From NCBI RefSeq assembly GCF_008040165.1, contig NZ_VRUR01000001.1, forward strand, positions 184,150 through 248,149: a stretch of 64,000 nucleotides of DNA, written 5' to 3'. The translations under genes and the position numbers were made by a program. The notes under the pieces are model-generated. The model did not search any database, was not told the origin of the DNA, and worked only from the letters and a program-made list of their open reading frames with translations. This DNA comes from Flagellimonas hymeniacidonis (GTDB lineage Bacteria > Bacteroidota > Bacteroidia > Flavobacteriales > Flavobacteriaceae). This document shows, in pieces, positions 50,886 through 59,635 of the stretch. How positions within the stretch are numbered: position 1 is the stretch's first letter; the number at the start of each line of letters is the position of its first letter.

Positions 50886-52891
50886 GAAAGTTCCAACACT
50901 ATTTTTTTTACTCGATTGATATCTGTTCCTTGAGTAATGGATTGCTTCCTTACTTTCCCGTTGCCTCGTACCTCAACCTTCATTCCTAAATTCTCCAGCA
51001 GCGAGACAGCATCCATTCCGCACATTCCTTTTACATTAGGCACTTTAGTGTACTTTTTTTGTACTTGCGCATAGTACTGTTCATACTTTTCTTCCAAGGC
51101 ATCTCCATTGAAGGCTTCGCCTTTTACTTCATCAATAATTGGTGAGGTGGCATAAATTTTTTGTGCCATGGATTTAAACACTGGTCCCGACACATCCGCA
51201 CCATAGTAGCCTACACTTTTATCTGGTTCATGTATAATGACGATACAGGAGTATTTTGGATTATCTGCAGGAAAGTATCCTACAAATGATGAGATATAAG
51301 CCAGCTTATCTGGGTCTTTTGCTATGTAATTCTTCTGACAGGTTCCCGTTTTCCCCGCCATGGAAAAACTTTTGGAATACAATCCATGACCTGTACCATA
51401 TTCTTTTTCCACCACATCTTTTAGCAATTGTTGCGCTTTTTGCACAGTTTCCTTGGAACAGATTGATGCATTGGTAACTTCTTTATCAAATCTTTTAAGG
51501 ACTTTGTTACCCTCCCTTACTTCTTTAATCAATCTGGGTTTAACAAATTCCCCATCATTTGCAATGGCATTATAAAATGCAAGGGTCTGCATAGGTGTCA
51601 GGGATACTTCATAACCATGGGACATCCAACCCAATGAAATTCCTGACCATCCTTCATCTCCAGGGTATCTGATAACTGGTTTTCCTTCCCCAATAATGGG
51701 CAAATCCAGTTTTTTGTGGAGACCCATATTCATAAGTCGATTCACAAATCTTCCTGGCTTTTCCTTGTAATTTTCATGAATGATTTTTGCAAATGCAGTG
51801 TTTGAAGAAATAGCAAAAGCCTTTGCAGCCGAGACTTTTCCATATCCACCCCATTTAGAATCTTTTACCACCCTATCATAAATTCGATATCTTCCTTTTT
51901 CCGTATCAATTACGGTGCTAGTATCGATAACCTTGTCCTCCAAGGCAGCAATCATAGACATTAATTTAAAAGTTGATCCCGGCTCATGGGACTCTCCAAT
52001 GGCATAATTCAACTTTTCATAATACTTTCCTTCGGAAGTTCTACCCAAATTAGAGATGGCCTTAATTTCTCCAGTTGCGGTTTCCATAACCACCACACAC
52101 CCATGGTCGGCCTGGTATTTCTCTAGTTGGCCCAAAAGCTCATGATGGGCTATATCCTGAATGTTAATATCTATAGTCGACACCACATCCAATCCATCTT
52201 GCGGCTCTACAATATTATCCAGCCCTACTGGTTTCCATTGCCCTTTTGCTATCTTTTGTTTTAGGCGTTTACCTTCTTTACCACGTAGATATTGTTCACC
52301 AAAGGCTCCATCTAAACCTACTCTAGTGTAATATCCGTTTTCATCGACTTTTTCGTAACCAATGCTTCTTGCCGCCATTTTACCCAAAGGGTATTCACGA
52401 ACCACACGGTGTGTTTCGATAAACCCTCCTTTGTATGGGCCCAAAGCGAATAATGGAAACTGTTTAATGCGGATATAATCCAGATAATCTATATTCCTGG
52501 CCACCAATTTGTATCTATTACCGTTGGCACGAGCCTTTCTAAATAACTGTCTATAATAGGAAGAAGGTCGGTCAAAAAGATGTCCTAAAGAATCTGAAAG
52601 TGCGGCCACATTATTTTGAAAATTCTCTTCTGAAACGGTTTTGGCATCAAACCGAATCTCATACTTAGGCACAGAAGCTGCCAATAAACTACCATCATCT
52701 GAGTACAGATTGCCTCTATTGGGCTCAATGGTGAACATTTTCTCTGTATTGTTCAAGGCAAGCTCTTTATAATCGTCACCCTTGATCATCTGTATGTCCA
52801 CCAACTTTACCACAACGCAAATGGAAAACACCACAAGACAGCCTGCAACCAGGTACAATCTATTCATGATGTTTTTTTCTGTAATGGCCAT
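50882..52891 (-). CDS. ftsI: Septal class B penicillin-binding protein (FtsI/PBP3-like) with PASTA domain
   Basis: This is a 669-residue transpeptidase. There is one N-terminal membrane helix (about 10-29) and a PBP dimerisation domain (VREYPLGKMAARSIGYEKVD, GLDGAFGEQYLRGKEGKRLK). The catalytic domain has SxxK in HEPGSTFKLMS, SxN in ISSNTAFAKI and KTGTC in MAGKTGTCQKNY. One PASTA domain closes it (KVPNVKGMCGMDAVSLLENL). It cross-links septal peptidoglycan with FtsW. The ATG overlaps the ftsL stop as TAATG; an alternative start at 52867 is possible. Confidence 0.95.
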   Translation of the reverse strand: MAITEKNIMNRLYLVAGCLVVFSICVVVKLVDIQMIKGDDYKELALNNTEKMFTIEPNRGNLYSDDGSLLAASVPKYEIRFDAKTVSEENFQNNVAALSDSLGHLFDRPSSYYRQLFRKARANGNRYKLVARNIDYLDYIRIKQFPLFALGPYKGGFIETHRVVREYPLGKMAARSIGYEKVDENGYYTRVGLDGAFGEQYLRGKEGKRLKQKIAKGQWKPVGLDNIVEPQDGLDVVSTIDINIQDIAHHELLGQLEKYQADHGCVVVMETATGEIKAISNLGRTSEGKYYEKLNYAIGESHEPGSTFKLMSMIAALEDKVIDTSTVIDTEKGRYRIYDRVVKDSKWGGYGKVSAAKAFAISSNTAFAKIIHENYKEKPGRFVNRLMNMGLHKKLDLPIIGEGKPVIRYPGDEGWSGISLGWMSHGYEVSLTPMQTLAFYNAIANDGEFVKPRLIKEVREGNKVLKRFDKEVTNASICSKETVQKAQQLLKDVVEKEYGTGHGLYSKSFSMAGKTGTCQKNYIAKDPDKLAYISSFVGYFPADNPKYSCIVIIHEPDKSVGYYGADVSGPVFKSMAQKIYATSPIIDEVKGEAFNGDALEEKYEQYYAQVQKKYTKVPNVKGMCGMDAVSLLENLGMKVEVRGNGKVRKQSITQGTDINRVKKIVLELS

Positions 52892-53226
52892 TATTCTTGT
52901 GATTTTACCTTGATTTTACTTGGTGGGTCTGCTGATGGAAAAAGACCTTCTACCGCAACTGATTCTCTTAAAGTAGATTCTAGCTTAAGTTGCTGGACAG
53001 TCGATCTATGTTCAAAAAATTCACTTTTAAGTTTTCGGACTTCCTCGCTTAAAGCGGCAATTTCATGCACTTTTTTATCAGCTTTATGACTGCTGGAAAT
53101 CATCATTGCCGCAAGAAATGATGCAAAAAACAAAAACATCCAGTTCTTGGGTGCGTCTCCACTCACCAAAAACTTTCCTTTTAATATGTCCAGTAATCCC
53201 TTTTTCATTTTGTTCTCCATATTCAA
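52891..53226 (-). CDS. ftsL: FtsL-like division protein
   Basis: The 111-residue bitopic protein has a short cytoplasmic part, one membrane helix (about 29-44, MFLFFASFLAAMMISS) and a predicted coiled coil (about 50-90, VHEIAALSEEVRKLKSEFFE). This is the FtsL plan (Bacteroidota FtsL_2-like). Sequence identity in this family is low, so the call rests on structure and on position between rsmH and ftsI. It overlaps rsmH by 4 bp. Confidence 0.88.
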   Translation of the reverse strand: MNMENKMKKGLLDILKGKFLVSGDAPKNWMFLFFASFLAAMMISSSHKADKKVHEIAALSEEVRKLKSEFFEHRSTVQQLKLESTLRESVAVEGLFPSADPPSKIKVKSQE

Positions 53227-54134
53227 ATTCGTTCTGCAATGCGAAGCTTTGCACTTCTGGCTCTATTGTTCCGGCTAATTTCTTCTGCTGATGGAGTTAT
53301 CAATCCCCCTACTTTTCTCAAGGGAACATTAATATTTCCGTAAAAATCTTTTTCTGCCTCCCCTTCAAACCGCCCAGCTCTAATGAATCTTTTGACCAAT
53401 CTATCCTCCAAGGAATGATAACTTATCAAGCTTAACCGCCCTCCTTCTTTAAGGACCTCCGGTGCTTGCAATAAAAAATCTTTTAGCACAGCTATTTCCT
53501 GATTCACCTCAATCCTGATTGCTTGATAGATTTGTGCCAAAATCTTGTTCTCTTTCATTTTGGGCAGAAATCTTTTTAAAACTTCTTTTAACTGGTCTGT
53601 AGTTTTGATTGGTGTTTCTAATCGAGTTTCTACAATAGTTTTTGCCATTGCATTTGCATTGCGCAATTCACCATATTGAAATAAAACTGATGCTAGATCT
53701 TGTTGGGAGTATGAATTGATCACTTGATAGGCGGATAATTCATTGCTTCTGTTCATCCGCATGTCCAAATCCGCATTGAAACGAATAGAGAAACCACGTT
53801 CCGCCTCATCGAACTGATGGGAGGAAACTCCAAAATCTGCCAGGATTCCATCAACTTTCCGAATGCCATAGAACTTGAGAAACTGCTTGAGAAACTGAAA
53901 GTTTTGACTGATCAATTGAAATCGCTCATCATCTATCGCGTTGGCCAGTGCATCTTCGTCTTGATCAAATGCAAATAATCTTCCATCTACCCCTAACCGC
54001 TTCAGTATTTCTTTGGAGTGCCCACCGCCACCAAAGGTGACATCTACATAAACTCCATTTTCTTTTATATTCAATCCATCCACGGACTCTTGTAGGAGTA
54101 CAGGATTGTGGTATGGACTAGTCATCGTCTGCAA
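53223..54134 (-). CDS. rsmH: 16S rRNA (cytosine1402-N4)-methyltransferase
   Basis: The 303-residue SAM enzyme (old name MraW) opens YHNPVLLQESVDGLNI, then VYVDVTFGGGGHSKEILKR (SAM loop), GILADFGVSSHQFDEAERGF, SYHSLEDRLVKRFIRAG and a C-terminal NNRARSAKLRIAERI. It methylates C1402 of 16S rRNA in the decoding centre. It overlaps mraZ by 17 bp. A start three codons later (54125) is also possible. Confidence 0.96.
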   Translation of the reverse strand: MQTMTSPYHNPVLLQESVDGLNIKENGVYVDVTFGGGGHSKEILKRLGVDGRLFAFDQDEDALANAIDDERFQLISQNFQFLKQFLKFYGIRKVDGILADFGVSSHQFDEAERGFSIRFNADLDMRMNRSNELSAYQVINSYSQQDLASVLFQYGELRNANAMAKTIVETRLETPIKTTDQLKEVLKRFLPKMKENKILAQIYQAIRIEVNQEIAVLKDFLLQAPEVLKEGGRLSLISYHSLEDRLVKRFIRAGRFEGEAEKDFYGNINVPLRKVGGLITPSAEEISRNNRARSAKLRIAERI

Positions 54135-54573
54135 AAATCTCTTCGGCCAGATCAGCGTAATCCTTCTCCCCTTCTTCCAGAATCACTTCGTACTTCTCCT
54201 TGTTCCAAATCTCTATCTTATCAAAGACGGCGTTTAATACTACTTCTTTCCCAATTTCAGCATACTCTACCAGATTCTTGGGTATCTGAAGCCTTCCCGT
54301 ATCGCCATCAATAGTCACTTCTTTCATGCCTGCCACGAAGTTTCGCACAAAAGCATCGTACTTTCGGTTGATCTTGCTTTTCTTAAGGACCTTTTGCATA
54401 AGCACATCGAACTCGCTCTTGGGATACAATTCCAAGCATTGCTGAAAAACGGAGCGTTTAATTACAAAACCGTCATTCAGTACGGGCAACAACTGATTTT
54501 TTAAAGAAATAGGTAGTATTACCCTTCCTTTTGTATCAGCTTTGCAATCATGTTGTCCTATGATATGGGTCAC
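54118..54573 (-). CDS. mraZ: MraZ transcriptional regulator
   Basis: This is a 151-residue protein with two AbrB-like half domains: IGQHDCKADTKGRVILPISL near the start and EVTIDGDTGRLQIPKNLVEY at about residue 86. MraZ controls the dcw cluster by binding repeated boxes before its own gene. Such boxes are visible at 54623-54647. It is the first gene of the cluster. Confidence 0.95.
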   Translation of the reverse strand: MTHIIGQHDCKADTKGRVILPISLKNQLLPVLNDGFVIKRSVFQQCLELYPKSEFDVLMQKVLKKSKINRKYDAFVRNFVAGMKEVTIDGDTGRLQIPKNLVEYAEIGKEVVLNAVFDKIEIWNKEKYEVILEEGEKDYADLAEEIFADDD

Positions 54574-54602
54574 TAGAAATCAATTGGTTATCAATAACAA
54601 CT

Positions 54603-54649
54603 CAAATATATAGATTTTATTTCCACATTTCTCCACATAAAGACACATT
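54603..54649 (-). promoter_or_regulatory. mraZ/dcw promoter with three MraZ-type boxes
   Basis: On the minus strand ATGTGTCTTT, ATGTGGAGAA and ATGTGGAAAT follow each other with a strict 10-bp period. The TGTGK cores are complementary to 54643-54647, 54633-54637 and 54623-54627. A -7 box TATATTTG lies at 54603-54610, 30 bp before the mraZ ATG. A fourth TGTGG at 54664-54668 is out of phase by one base. Confidence 0.6.
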
Positions 54650-54806
54650 TGTTGATAAATTCTCCACATTTTCGACAAAACCCCATATTTTATCGAAAAA
54701 AAAGCTGCCAACCTCTCATTTAAGCAATCTCATTGATTTTATAAGACTTCACAAAACCTTCTTTTTTAGGTGTTAAAAACTCAAAATACGTGTGATTTGA
54801 ATTGCC

Positions 54807-54814
54807 TATATTTG
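54807..54814 (+). promoter_or_regulatory. Bacteroidota-type -7 box before the alpha/beta hydrolase gene
   Basis: TATATTTG fits TAnnTTTG and lies 25 bp before the ATG at 54840. A clear -33 TTG element at normal spacing was not found, so support is moderate. Confidence 0.45.
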
Positions 54815-54839
54815 CCCTCTTAGTACCAACTAACTTTAG

Positions 54840-55604
54840 ATGGAAGAGCAGATTATTAAGGAAGGCAAATACCGATATATTGAGATGGGGGAAGGAACTC
54901 CCATGATTATTTTGCATGGCCTTATGGGTGGGCTCAGCAACTTTCAAGGGGTATCGGAATATTTTCCGCCAAAAGGGTATAAAGTTTTAATACCTGAGCT
55001 TCCCATTTATGATATGCCCATGCTAAAAACCACGGTGAAGAATTTCGCAAAGTTTTTAGAGAAATTTATTGAGTTTAAAGGGTTGAAAGATGTAATTCTT
55101 CTTGGGAACTCTTTAGGAGGGCATATTGGACTGCTCCATACAAAAATGTTTCCTGAAATGGTCAAGGCTTTAGTTATCACAGGTAGTTCTGGATTGTATG
55201 AAAGTGCTATGGGTGATGGCTACCCAAAACGTGGTGACTACGAGTTTATAAAGAAAAAGGCCCAAGATGTTTTCTATGACCCAGAGGTAGCTACAAAGGA
55301 AATTGTTGATGAAGTATTCGCCACAGTCAACGACAGAATGAAGTTGGTTAAAACTTTGGCTATTGCCAAAAGTGCTATCCGCCACAATATGTCTAAAGAT
55401 TTACCACATATGAAAACCCCTACCTGTATTATTTGGGGTGAAAATGACACTGTAACCCCGCCTAATGTGGCCAAGGAATTTCATGAGTTGCTTCCAGATT
55501 CTGATTTGTTTTGGATTGAAAAATGTGGCCATGCCCCTATGATGGAACATCCGAATGATTTCAACAAAATTCTTGAAGCTTGGCTGAACAAGCGTAATTT
55601 CTAA
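54840..55604 (+). CDS. Alpha/beta hydrolase
   Basis: The 254-residue cytoplasmic hydrolase has the oxyanion segment MIILHGLMGGLSNFQGVSEY, the nucleophile elbow ILLGNSLGGHIGLL (Ser about residue 89), the acid in CIIWGENDTVTPPNVAKEF and the His in EKCGHAPMMEHPNDF. The triad is complete, but the substrate cannot be told. It is followed after 3 bp by yihA/engB, an arrangement common in Flavobacteria. Confidence 0.92.
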   Translation: MEEQIIKEGKYRYIEMGEGTPMIILHGLMGGLSNFQGVSEYFPPKGYKVLIPELPIYDMPMLKTTVKNFAKFLEKFIEFKGLKDVILLGNSLGGHIGLLHTKMFPEMVKALVITGSSGLYESAMGDGYPKRGDYEFIKKKAQDVFYDPEVATKEIVDEVFATVNDRMKLVKTLAIAKSAIRHNMSKDLPHMKTPTCIIWGENDTVTPPNVAKEFHELLPDSDLFWIEKCGHAPMMEHPNDFNKILEAWLNKRNF

Positions 55605-55607
55605 ATC

Positions 55608-56234
55608 ATGAAAATTACTTCGGCCGAATTTGTGATGAGCAATTCCAGTGTGGCCAAATGCCCCAATGAACCTTTACCAGAATATGCATTTATTGGCCGT
55701 TCCAATGTAGGTAAGTCTTCATTGATCAATATGTTGATGGAACGTAAAAGTTTGGCCAAAACTTCTGGAAGACCTGGAAAAACACAACTGATTAATCATT
55801 TTAAGGTCAACAACAATTGGTTCTTGGTAGATTTACCCGGTTACGGTTATGCCCGAGTCTCTAAAAAGGATAAAAAGGTTTTTCAAAAATATATAACGGA
55901 GTATTTTGAAGAACGCAGGCAATTGGTTTGCGGTTTTGTTTTAGTGGATATTAGACATGAACCTCAACCCGTAGATTTAGAATTCATGGAATGGTTGGGA
56001 ACACACCAAGTGCCCTTTGCCATTATTTTTACCAAAGCTGACAAGTTAAAACCTACTGTAATAGAAAAGCAGGCTGCTACCTACCTACAAAAACTATTGG
56101 ATGGTGCATGGGAAGAGGCTCCGTTTCATTTTATAACATCTTCTACCAATAGAATGGGGAAAGACGAACTCCTCGGCTATATTGACGGAATTAACAAGGG
56201 ATTTTTTGCCGCTCAAACTTCTTCCAAAAATTAG
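55608..56234 (+). CDS. engB: Ribosome biogenesis GTPase YihA/EngB
   Basis: The 208-residue TRAFAC GTPase has G1 GRSNVGKSSLINML, the G2 region with TSGRPGKTQLINHF, G3 DLPGYGYARVSKKDK, G4 IIFTKADKLKP and G5-like FITSSTNRMGKDEL. The SxxxxTxGRPGKT stretch is typical of the YsxC/EngB family, which aids large ribosomal subunit assembly. It is likely co-transcribed with the hydrolase gene upstream. Confidence 0.95.
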   Translation: MKITSAEFVMSNSSVAKCPNEPLPEYAFIGRSNVGKSSLINMLMERKSLAKTSGRPGKTQLINHFKVNNNWFLVDLPGYGYARVSKKDKKVFQKYITEYFEERRQLVCGFVLVDIRHEPQPVDLEFMEWLGTHQVPFAIIFTKADKLKPTVIEKQAATYLQKLLDGAWEEAPFHFITSSTNRMGKDELLGYIDGINKGFFAAQTSSKN

Positions 56235-56242
56235 CAATACAT

Positions 56243-56620
56243 TTATTCGACCCGCTCTTTCACTAGCTGCACTAATCCTTCTGCAGCCTTAAGCTGATTT
56301 AGCTCTTCTTTGGTAATCAAAACTTCCAAACCAGTCTCTCCTTCAGTCAGTACTATTGGAAATTCAAACTTATGCCCAAATTTGCTGGCGTATTTCTCAG
56401 AGAATTCATCTTTGTGCAAGAACTCCATGTCATATGCTTCTTCTTCTCTAAACTTTTTCCAAGTTTTGTTTTCTGAAACGACACCAAAAGTGATGTCGCA
56501 CAAATTACAGTCATATGTAGAGGGACTAAAGACCTTATGCATACTATCCATAATGGCATTTCGAGTGCCTGAATTAGCATTGTAGATAAAAAGGAGTTTT
56601 TGAGTTGTTTTCTTTTTCAT
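56243..56620 (-). CDS. Conserved small protein of unknown function
   Basis: This is a 125-residue soluble protein, starting with LLFIYNANSGTRNAIMDSMH, a CNLCDITFGVVSENKTWKKF segment with a CxxC, and HKFEFPIVLTEGETGLEVLI. The layout (beta strand, helix, CxxC, later Pro before a strand) recalls a small thioredoxin-like fold, which is inference. Similar Flavobacterial proteins are sometimes named GTPase in databases, but I see no GTP-binding motifs. It converges on engB with 8 bp between. Confidence 0.65.
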   Translation of the reverse strand: MKKKTTQKLLFIYNANSGTRNAIMDSMHKVFSPSTYDCNLCDITFGVVSENKTWKKFREEEAYDMEFLHKDEFSEKYASKFGHKFEFPIVLTEGETGLEVLITKEELNQLKAAEGLVQLVKERVE

Positions 56621-56793
56621 ATCAATTAATCACATTAGTCTAAAAATACATATTCGCCTTTCAATTTCTTTGGATATGGATAAAGCATCAAACCAAACCG
56701 TGAATGTTTTGAATCAATTTAGAGTTTAATCAATTCATTTATCTTATTGGTTTTTAATTTACCTTTATTTGCAACCAACATTTTACCAAAGTT

Positions 56794-57291
56794 ATGGGCA
56801 CAAAGGAACAGCCACTCACCCCTAATGGATTTATAAAAACTTTATCCATTCTACACATGAGTTTAATTATGGGACCTATACTGTTTGGCACCGTAGTCTA
56901 TTTCCAAACACAAAATGCCAGTTTAAATTTCTCTGATACTGATGACATCTACCTAATGATTGTTCCCATTGTTGCCGTTAGCTGCATTTTTTTAGGGAAT
57001 TTTATTTTTAAACAATCTATTAGAAATATCCCGAAAACAATTGATCTAAGGCAAAAACTAGCTCGATTTCAGACTGCCTCTATCATCAAGTATGCTTTAG
57101 CCGAAGCGCCTGCCCTTTTTGGTGTTGTAGCATTTATGATAACAGGGAATATGGCATATCTGACCATATCCGTTGTTTTAATCCTTTATTTCTTTATGCT
57201 GAAACCCACCAAAGAGAAAATTGAAAGGTATCTGGATTTGAAAGGAGATGAAAAAAGCCAGTTTAATAGATTGAATGAGCCGTTACCTTAA
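56794..57291 (+). CDS. Unknown four-helix membrane protein
   Basis: The 165-residue integral membrane protein has four predicted helices: about 17-40 (LHMSLIMGPILFGTVVYF), 51-74 (MIVPIVAVSCIFLGNFIF), 95-116 (LAEAPALFGVVAFMITG) and 120-138 (YLTISVVLILYFFML). The C-terminal tail is charged. No family name can be assigned with confidence; similar four-helix proteins are common in Flavobacteria. It converges with gldC with 9 bp between. Confidence 0.7.
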   Translation: MGTKEQPLTPNGFIKTLSILHMSLIMGPILFGTVVYFQTQNASLNFSDTDDIYLMIVPIVAVSCIFLGNFIFKQSIRNIPKTIDLRQKLARFQTASIIKYALAEAPALFGVVAFMITGNMAYLTISVVLILYFFMLKPTKEKIERYLDLKGDEKSQFNRLNEPLP

Positions 57292-57300
57292 ATTGAAAGC

Positions 57301-57633
57301 TTACTTCAATTCTAATTTTTCGGCAAAATAATCGCAAAAATCCTTCATGGTTGCGGTCATTTTTTCATCTTGGGTTGCCTTCATAAAGGTATCCGCCATA
57401 GTAACCAAGGTCTGATGAAAAAAGATTTTCATCTCGTCAACAGGCATATCTTTGGTCCATAAGTCAATCTTTAAAGATTCCCTATTCTTACTGTCCCAAA
57501 CAGAGAGCATCATGGCTTTGGCCTCCTCATCCTGTATTCCTCCATCTTGGGCAGACCAATTTAGTTCTTCTGGAACTCTATTTTCGTCCAACCCAACCGT
57601 CAATTTTATTTCTGAAGTATGTGCTACTGCCAT
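57301..57633 (-). CDS. gldC: Gliding motility protein GldC
   Basis: This is a 110-residue protein: TSEIKLTVGLDENRVPEELN, WSAQDGGIQDEEAKAMMLSV, WDSKNRESLKIDLWTKDMPV then DEMKIFFHQTL. It matches GldC, a small soluble protein whose loss weakens gliding in Flavobacterium. It lies directly after gldB (no gap), the standard gldB-gldC pair. Confidence 0.92.
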   Translation of the reverse strand: MAVAHTSEIKLTVGLDENRVPEELNWSAQDGGIQDEEAKAMMLSVWDSKNRESLKIDLWTKDMPVDEMKIFFHQTLVTMADTFMKATQDEKMTATMKDFCDYFAEKLELK

Positions 57634-58632
57634 TTATTTTCTTGGTTTGTAATTTGATTTCTTAAAAATTTCATCTGCAGGTAAACTTAAAAGCTGCTGC
57701 AAGCTTACATCATTCCTTTCCATAAAGGCCCTAACAATTTGCCATCCGATATAACGACCTACCCTACCCGGCGACTCACTGTCCAACTCTAACTGAAATT
57801 TTGAAAAGGGCGCTGTGTCTAAAAAACGTCTATCCAATTTTGCGTCAGTGCTATATAGTAATTCACGTTCCACAAAATAGCGCCAAATTTGCTCTTCATT
57901 AGCTTTAGACCATGCTATTTCTTCTGGAGTATATCCAATTTTTTGGGCATCAGAAATGGTAGGAAGTATATTATCTTTTAGGTAAAGCTCCTTACCATAA
58001 TATACGATTCGGGACAAAAAGGACCGATTTCTTGGGTACTGCACTATTTTCTTTGTCAGAGCGCTGGTTATATCCGAGGTAAGAAATTGCTTGTCCAATC
58101 CTTTAGCAATATAACGCTGGATTCCTTTATAAAAATGATGGTCTTTACCCAAATAATTATCCAATCCCAATAGTAAAAGCGTATCTGTATAGATTATCCT
58201 ATTATTATATCGCACATCAGAAGTCACGGTAACTACCTTTGGAACTTCAAAGGTTGGAAAGTAATAGCGCATATGCTTAAAAAGCGATGCTATATCCTCA
58301 GTTTCTTTAGTAAAATCACCAAAAGCCTTATTTACTTCTTCCGACAATTCTGTTTGAATGGTATCTGTAAGTTTTGCGATCCATATACTATCTGGAAACT
58401 GTTCTGGAAACAAATACGGATATTTTTCCTTCAAAGCAGGAATTTGTTCTGCAGTTGCAGTTGCAAACTCACGATCAAACCTGAACACTTCAAGGTCAAC
58501 AGGGATTTTTGAAATCTCACTGGCGGTTTTATCTTCTCGTTTACACCCTGAAAGGGTAAGAAACATTACAAAAACCAGAAAGCCGTATGCATATGCATCA
58601 AAGTATTTTGACAAGCTCTTTATTTTTAGCAC
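57634..58632 (-). CDS. gldB: Gliding motility lipoprotein GldB
   Basis: A GTG at 58632 gives 332 residues that open with a lipoprotein signal (LVFVMFLTLSGC, then KRED). The frame runs back to 58716, but that would overlap the divergent nadE gene and put the signal peptide far inside, so GTG is preferred. Conserved GldB parts are DLEVFRFDREFATAT, PYLFPEQFPDSIWI, FKHMRYYFPTF and RVGRYIGWQIVRAFMERNDV. It is an inner-membrane lipoprotein essential for gliding motility and secretion in Flavobacterium. Confidence 0.9.
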   Translation of the reverse strand: MLKIKSLSKYFDAYAYGFLVFVMFLTLSGCKREDKTASEISKIPVDLEVFRFDREFATATAEQIPALKEKYPYLFPEQFPDSIWIAKLTDTIQTELSEEVNKAFGDFTKETEDIASLFKHMRYYFPTFEVPKVVTVTSDVRYNNRIIYTDTLLLLGLDNYLGKDHHFYKGIQRYIAKGLDKQFLTSDITSALTKKIVQYPRNRSFLSRIVYYGKELYLKDNILPTISDAQKIGYTPEEIAWSKANEEQIWRYFVERELLYSTDAKLDRRFLDTAPFSKFQLELDSESPGRVGRYIGWQIVRAFMERNDVSLQQLLSLPADEIFKKSNYKPRK

Positions 58633-58689
58633 TGCAGCGTTTAAATTTACAGGGCACAAAGGTAAATTATTGAATTTAAAAAGTATAGC

Positions 58690-59478
58690 ATGCAAACCGA
58701 AAAGGTAATAGATCATATTGTTAATTGGTTAAAAAATTATGCCACCAACGCAAACTGCAAGGGATTTGTCATAGGTGTTTCTGGGGGAATTGACTCTGCC
58801 GTAACCTCAACGCTCTGTGCTAAAACAGGTTTAGAGCTTTTATGTTTGGAGATGCCCATACATCAAGGCACAAACCAAGTTACAAGAGCGGATAACCATA
58901 TTGGATGGCTAATGGATAACTTTTCCAACGTAAGCAGACAACCTGTTAACCTAACCCCGGTTTTCGATAGCTTGGTTGCAGCCTTACCGAAAGTTGAAAA
59001 TGAAGAAGATAGATTTATGTCCCTCGCAAATACGCGTGCCAGGTTACGTATGACAACCTTATATTATTTTGCTGCTTTGGAGGGTTACTTAGTAGCCGGG
59101 ACAGGAAATAAAGTAGAGGATTTTGGGGTAGGATTTTATACCAAGTATGGTGATGGTGGGGTAGATTTAAGCCCTATAGCCGATCTTTTAAAAACAGAAG
59201 TATATGAAATAGGTGGTACTCTGGGGGTTAACCAAGAAATTATGGATGCAGCTCCTACTGATGGGCTATGGGGAGATAGCCGAACAGACGAAGATCAGAT
59301 TGGTGCTAGCTATCCAGAATTGGAGTGGGCAATGAAAATGGATGATGAGAAAAAGAGTGTTAGCGATTTTTCTGACAGAAAAAGAGAAGTATTCAGTATC
59401 TATAAAAAGTTTAATACTGCGAACAAACATAAGATGATTCCTATACCTATTTGTGAAATTCCTGCTCACTTAAAATGA
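58690..59478 (+). CDS. nadE: NAD synthetase (ammonia-dependent type)
   Basis: The 262-residue protein has the PP-loop KGFVIGVSGGIDSAVTSTLC, a middle TRARLRMTTLYYFAALEGYL segment, and GTGNKVEDFGVGFYTKYGDG with GVDLSPIADLLKTEVYEI. It lacks a glutaminase domain, so it should use ammonia to convert deamido-NAD to NAD. The gldC-gldB-nadE-regulator-dnaG order is typical of Flavobacteria. Confidence 0.95.
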   Translation: MQTEKVIDHIVNWLKNYATNANCKGFVIGVSGGIDSAVTSTLCAKTGLELLCLEMPIHQGTNQVTRADNHIGWLMDNFSNVSRQPVNLTPVFDSLVAALPKVENEEDRFMSLANTRARLRMTTLYYFAALEGYLVAGTGNKVEDFGVGFYTKYGDGGVDLSPIADLLKTEVYEIGGTLGVNQEIMDAAPTDGLWGDSRTDEDQIGASYPELEWAMKMDDEKKSVSDFSDRKREVFSIYKKFNTANKHKMIPIPICEIPAHLK

Positions 59479-59635
59479 CCTTTTAACCTAGAAAACCCAG
59501 CTTAAAACGAAAAAAACCCCAGAAATTCTATGGTTTTAAGAAAAAAATTACAGTTTTACGTCCTCAAATTGTTAACTTGCTTGCCACGCCACGTAAGTAA
59601 TTAAGTACTAAACAAACGAATAAAACTCAAACCAA

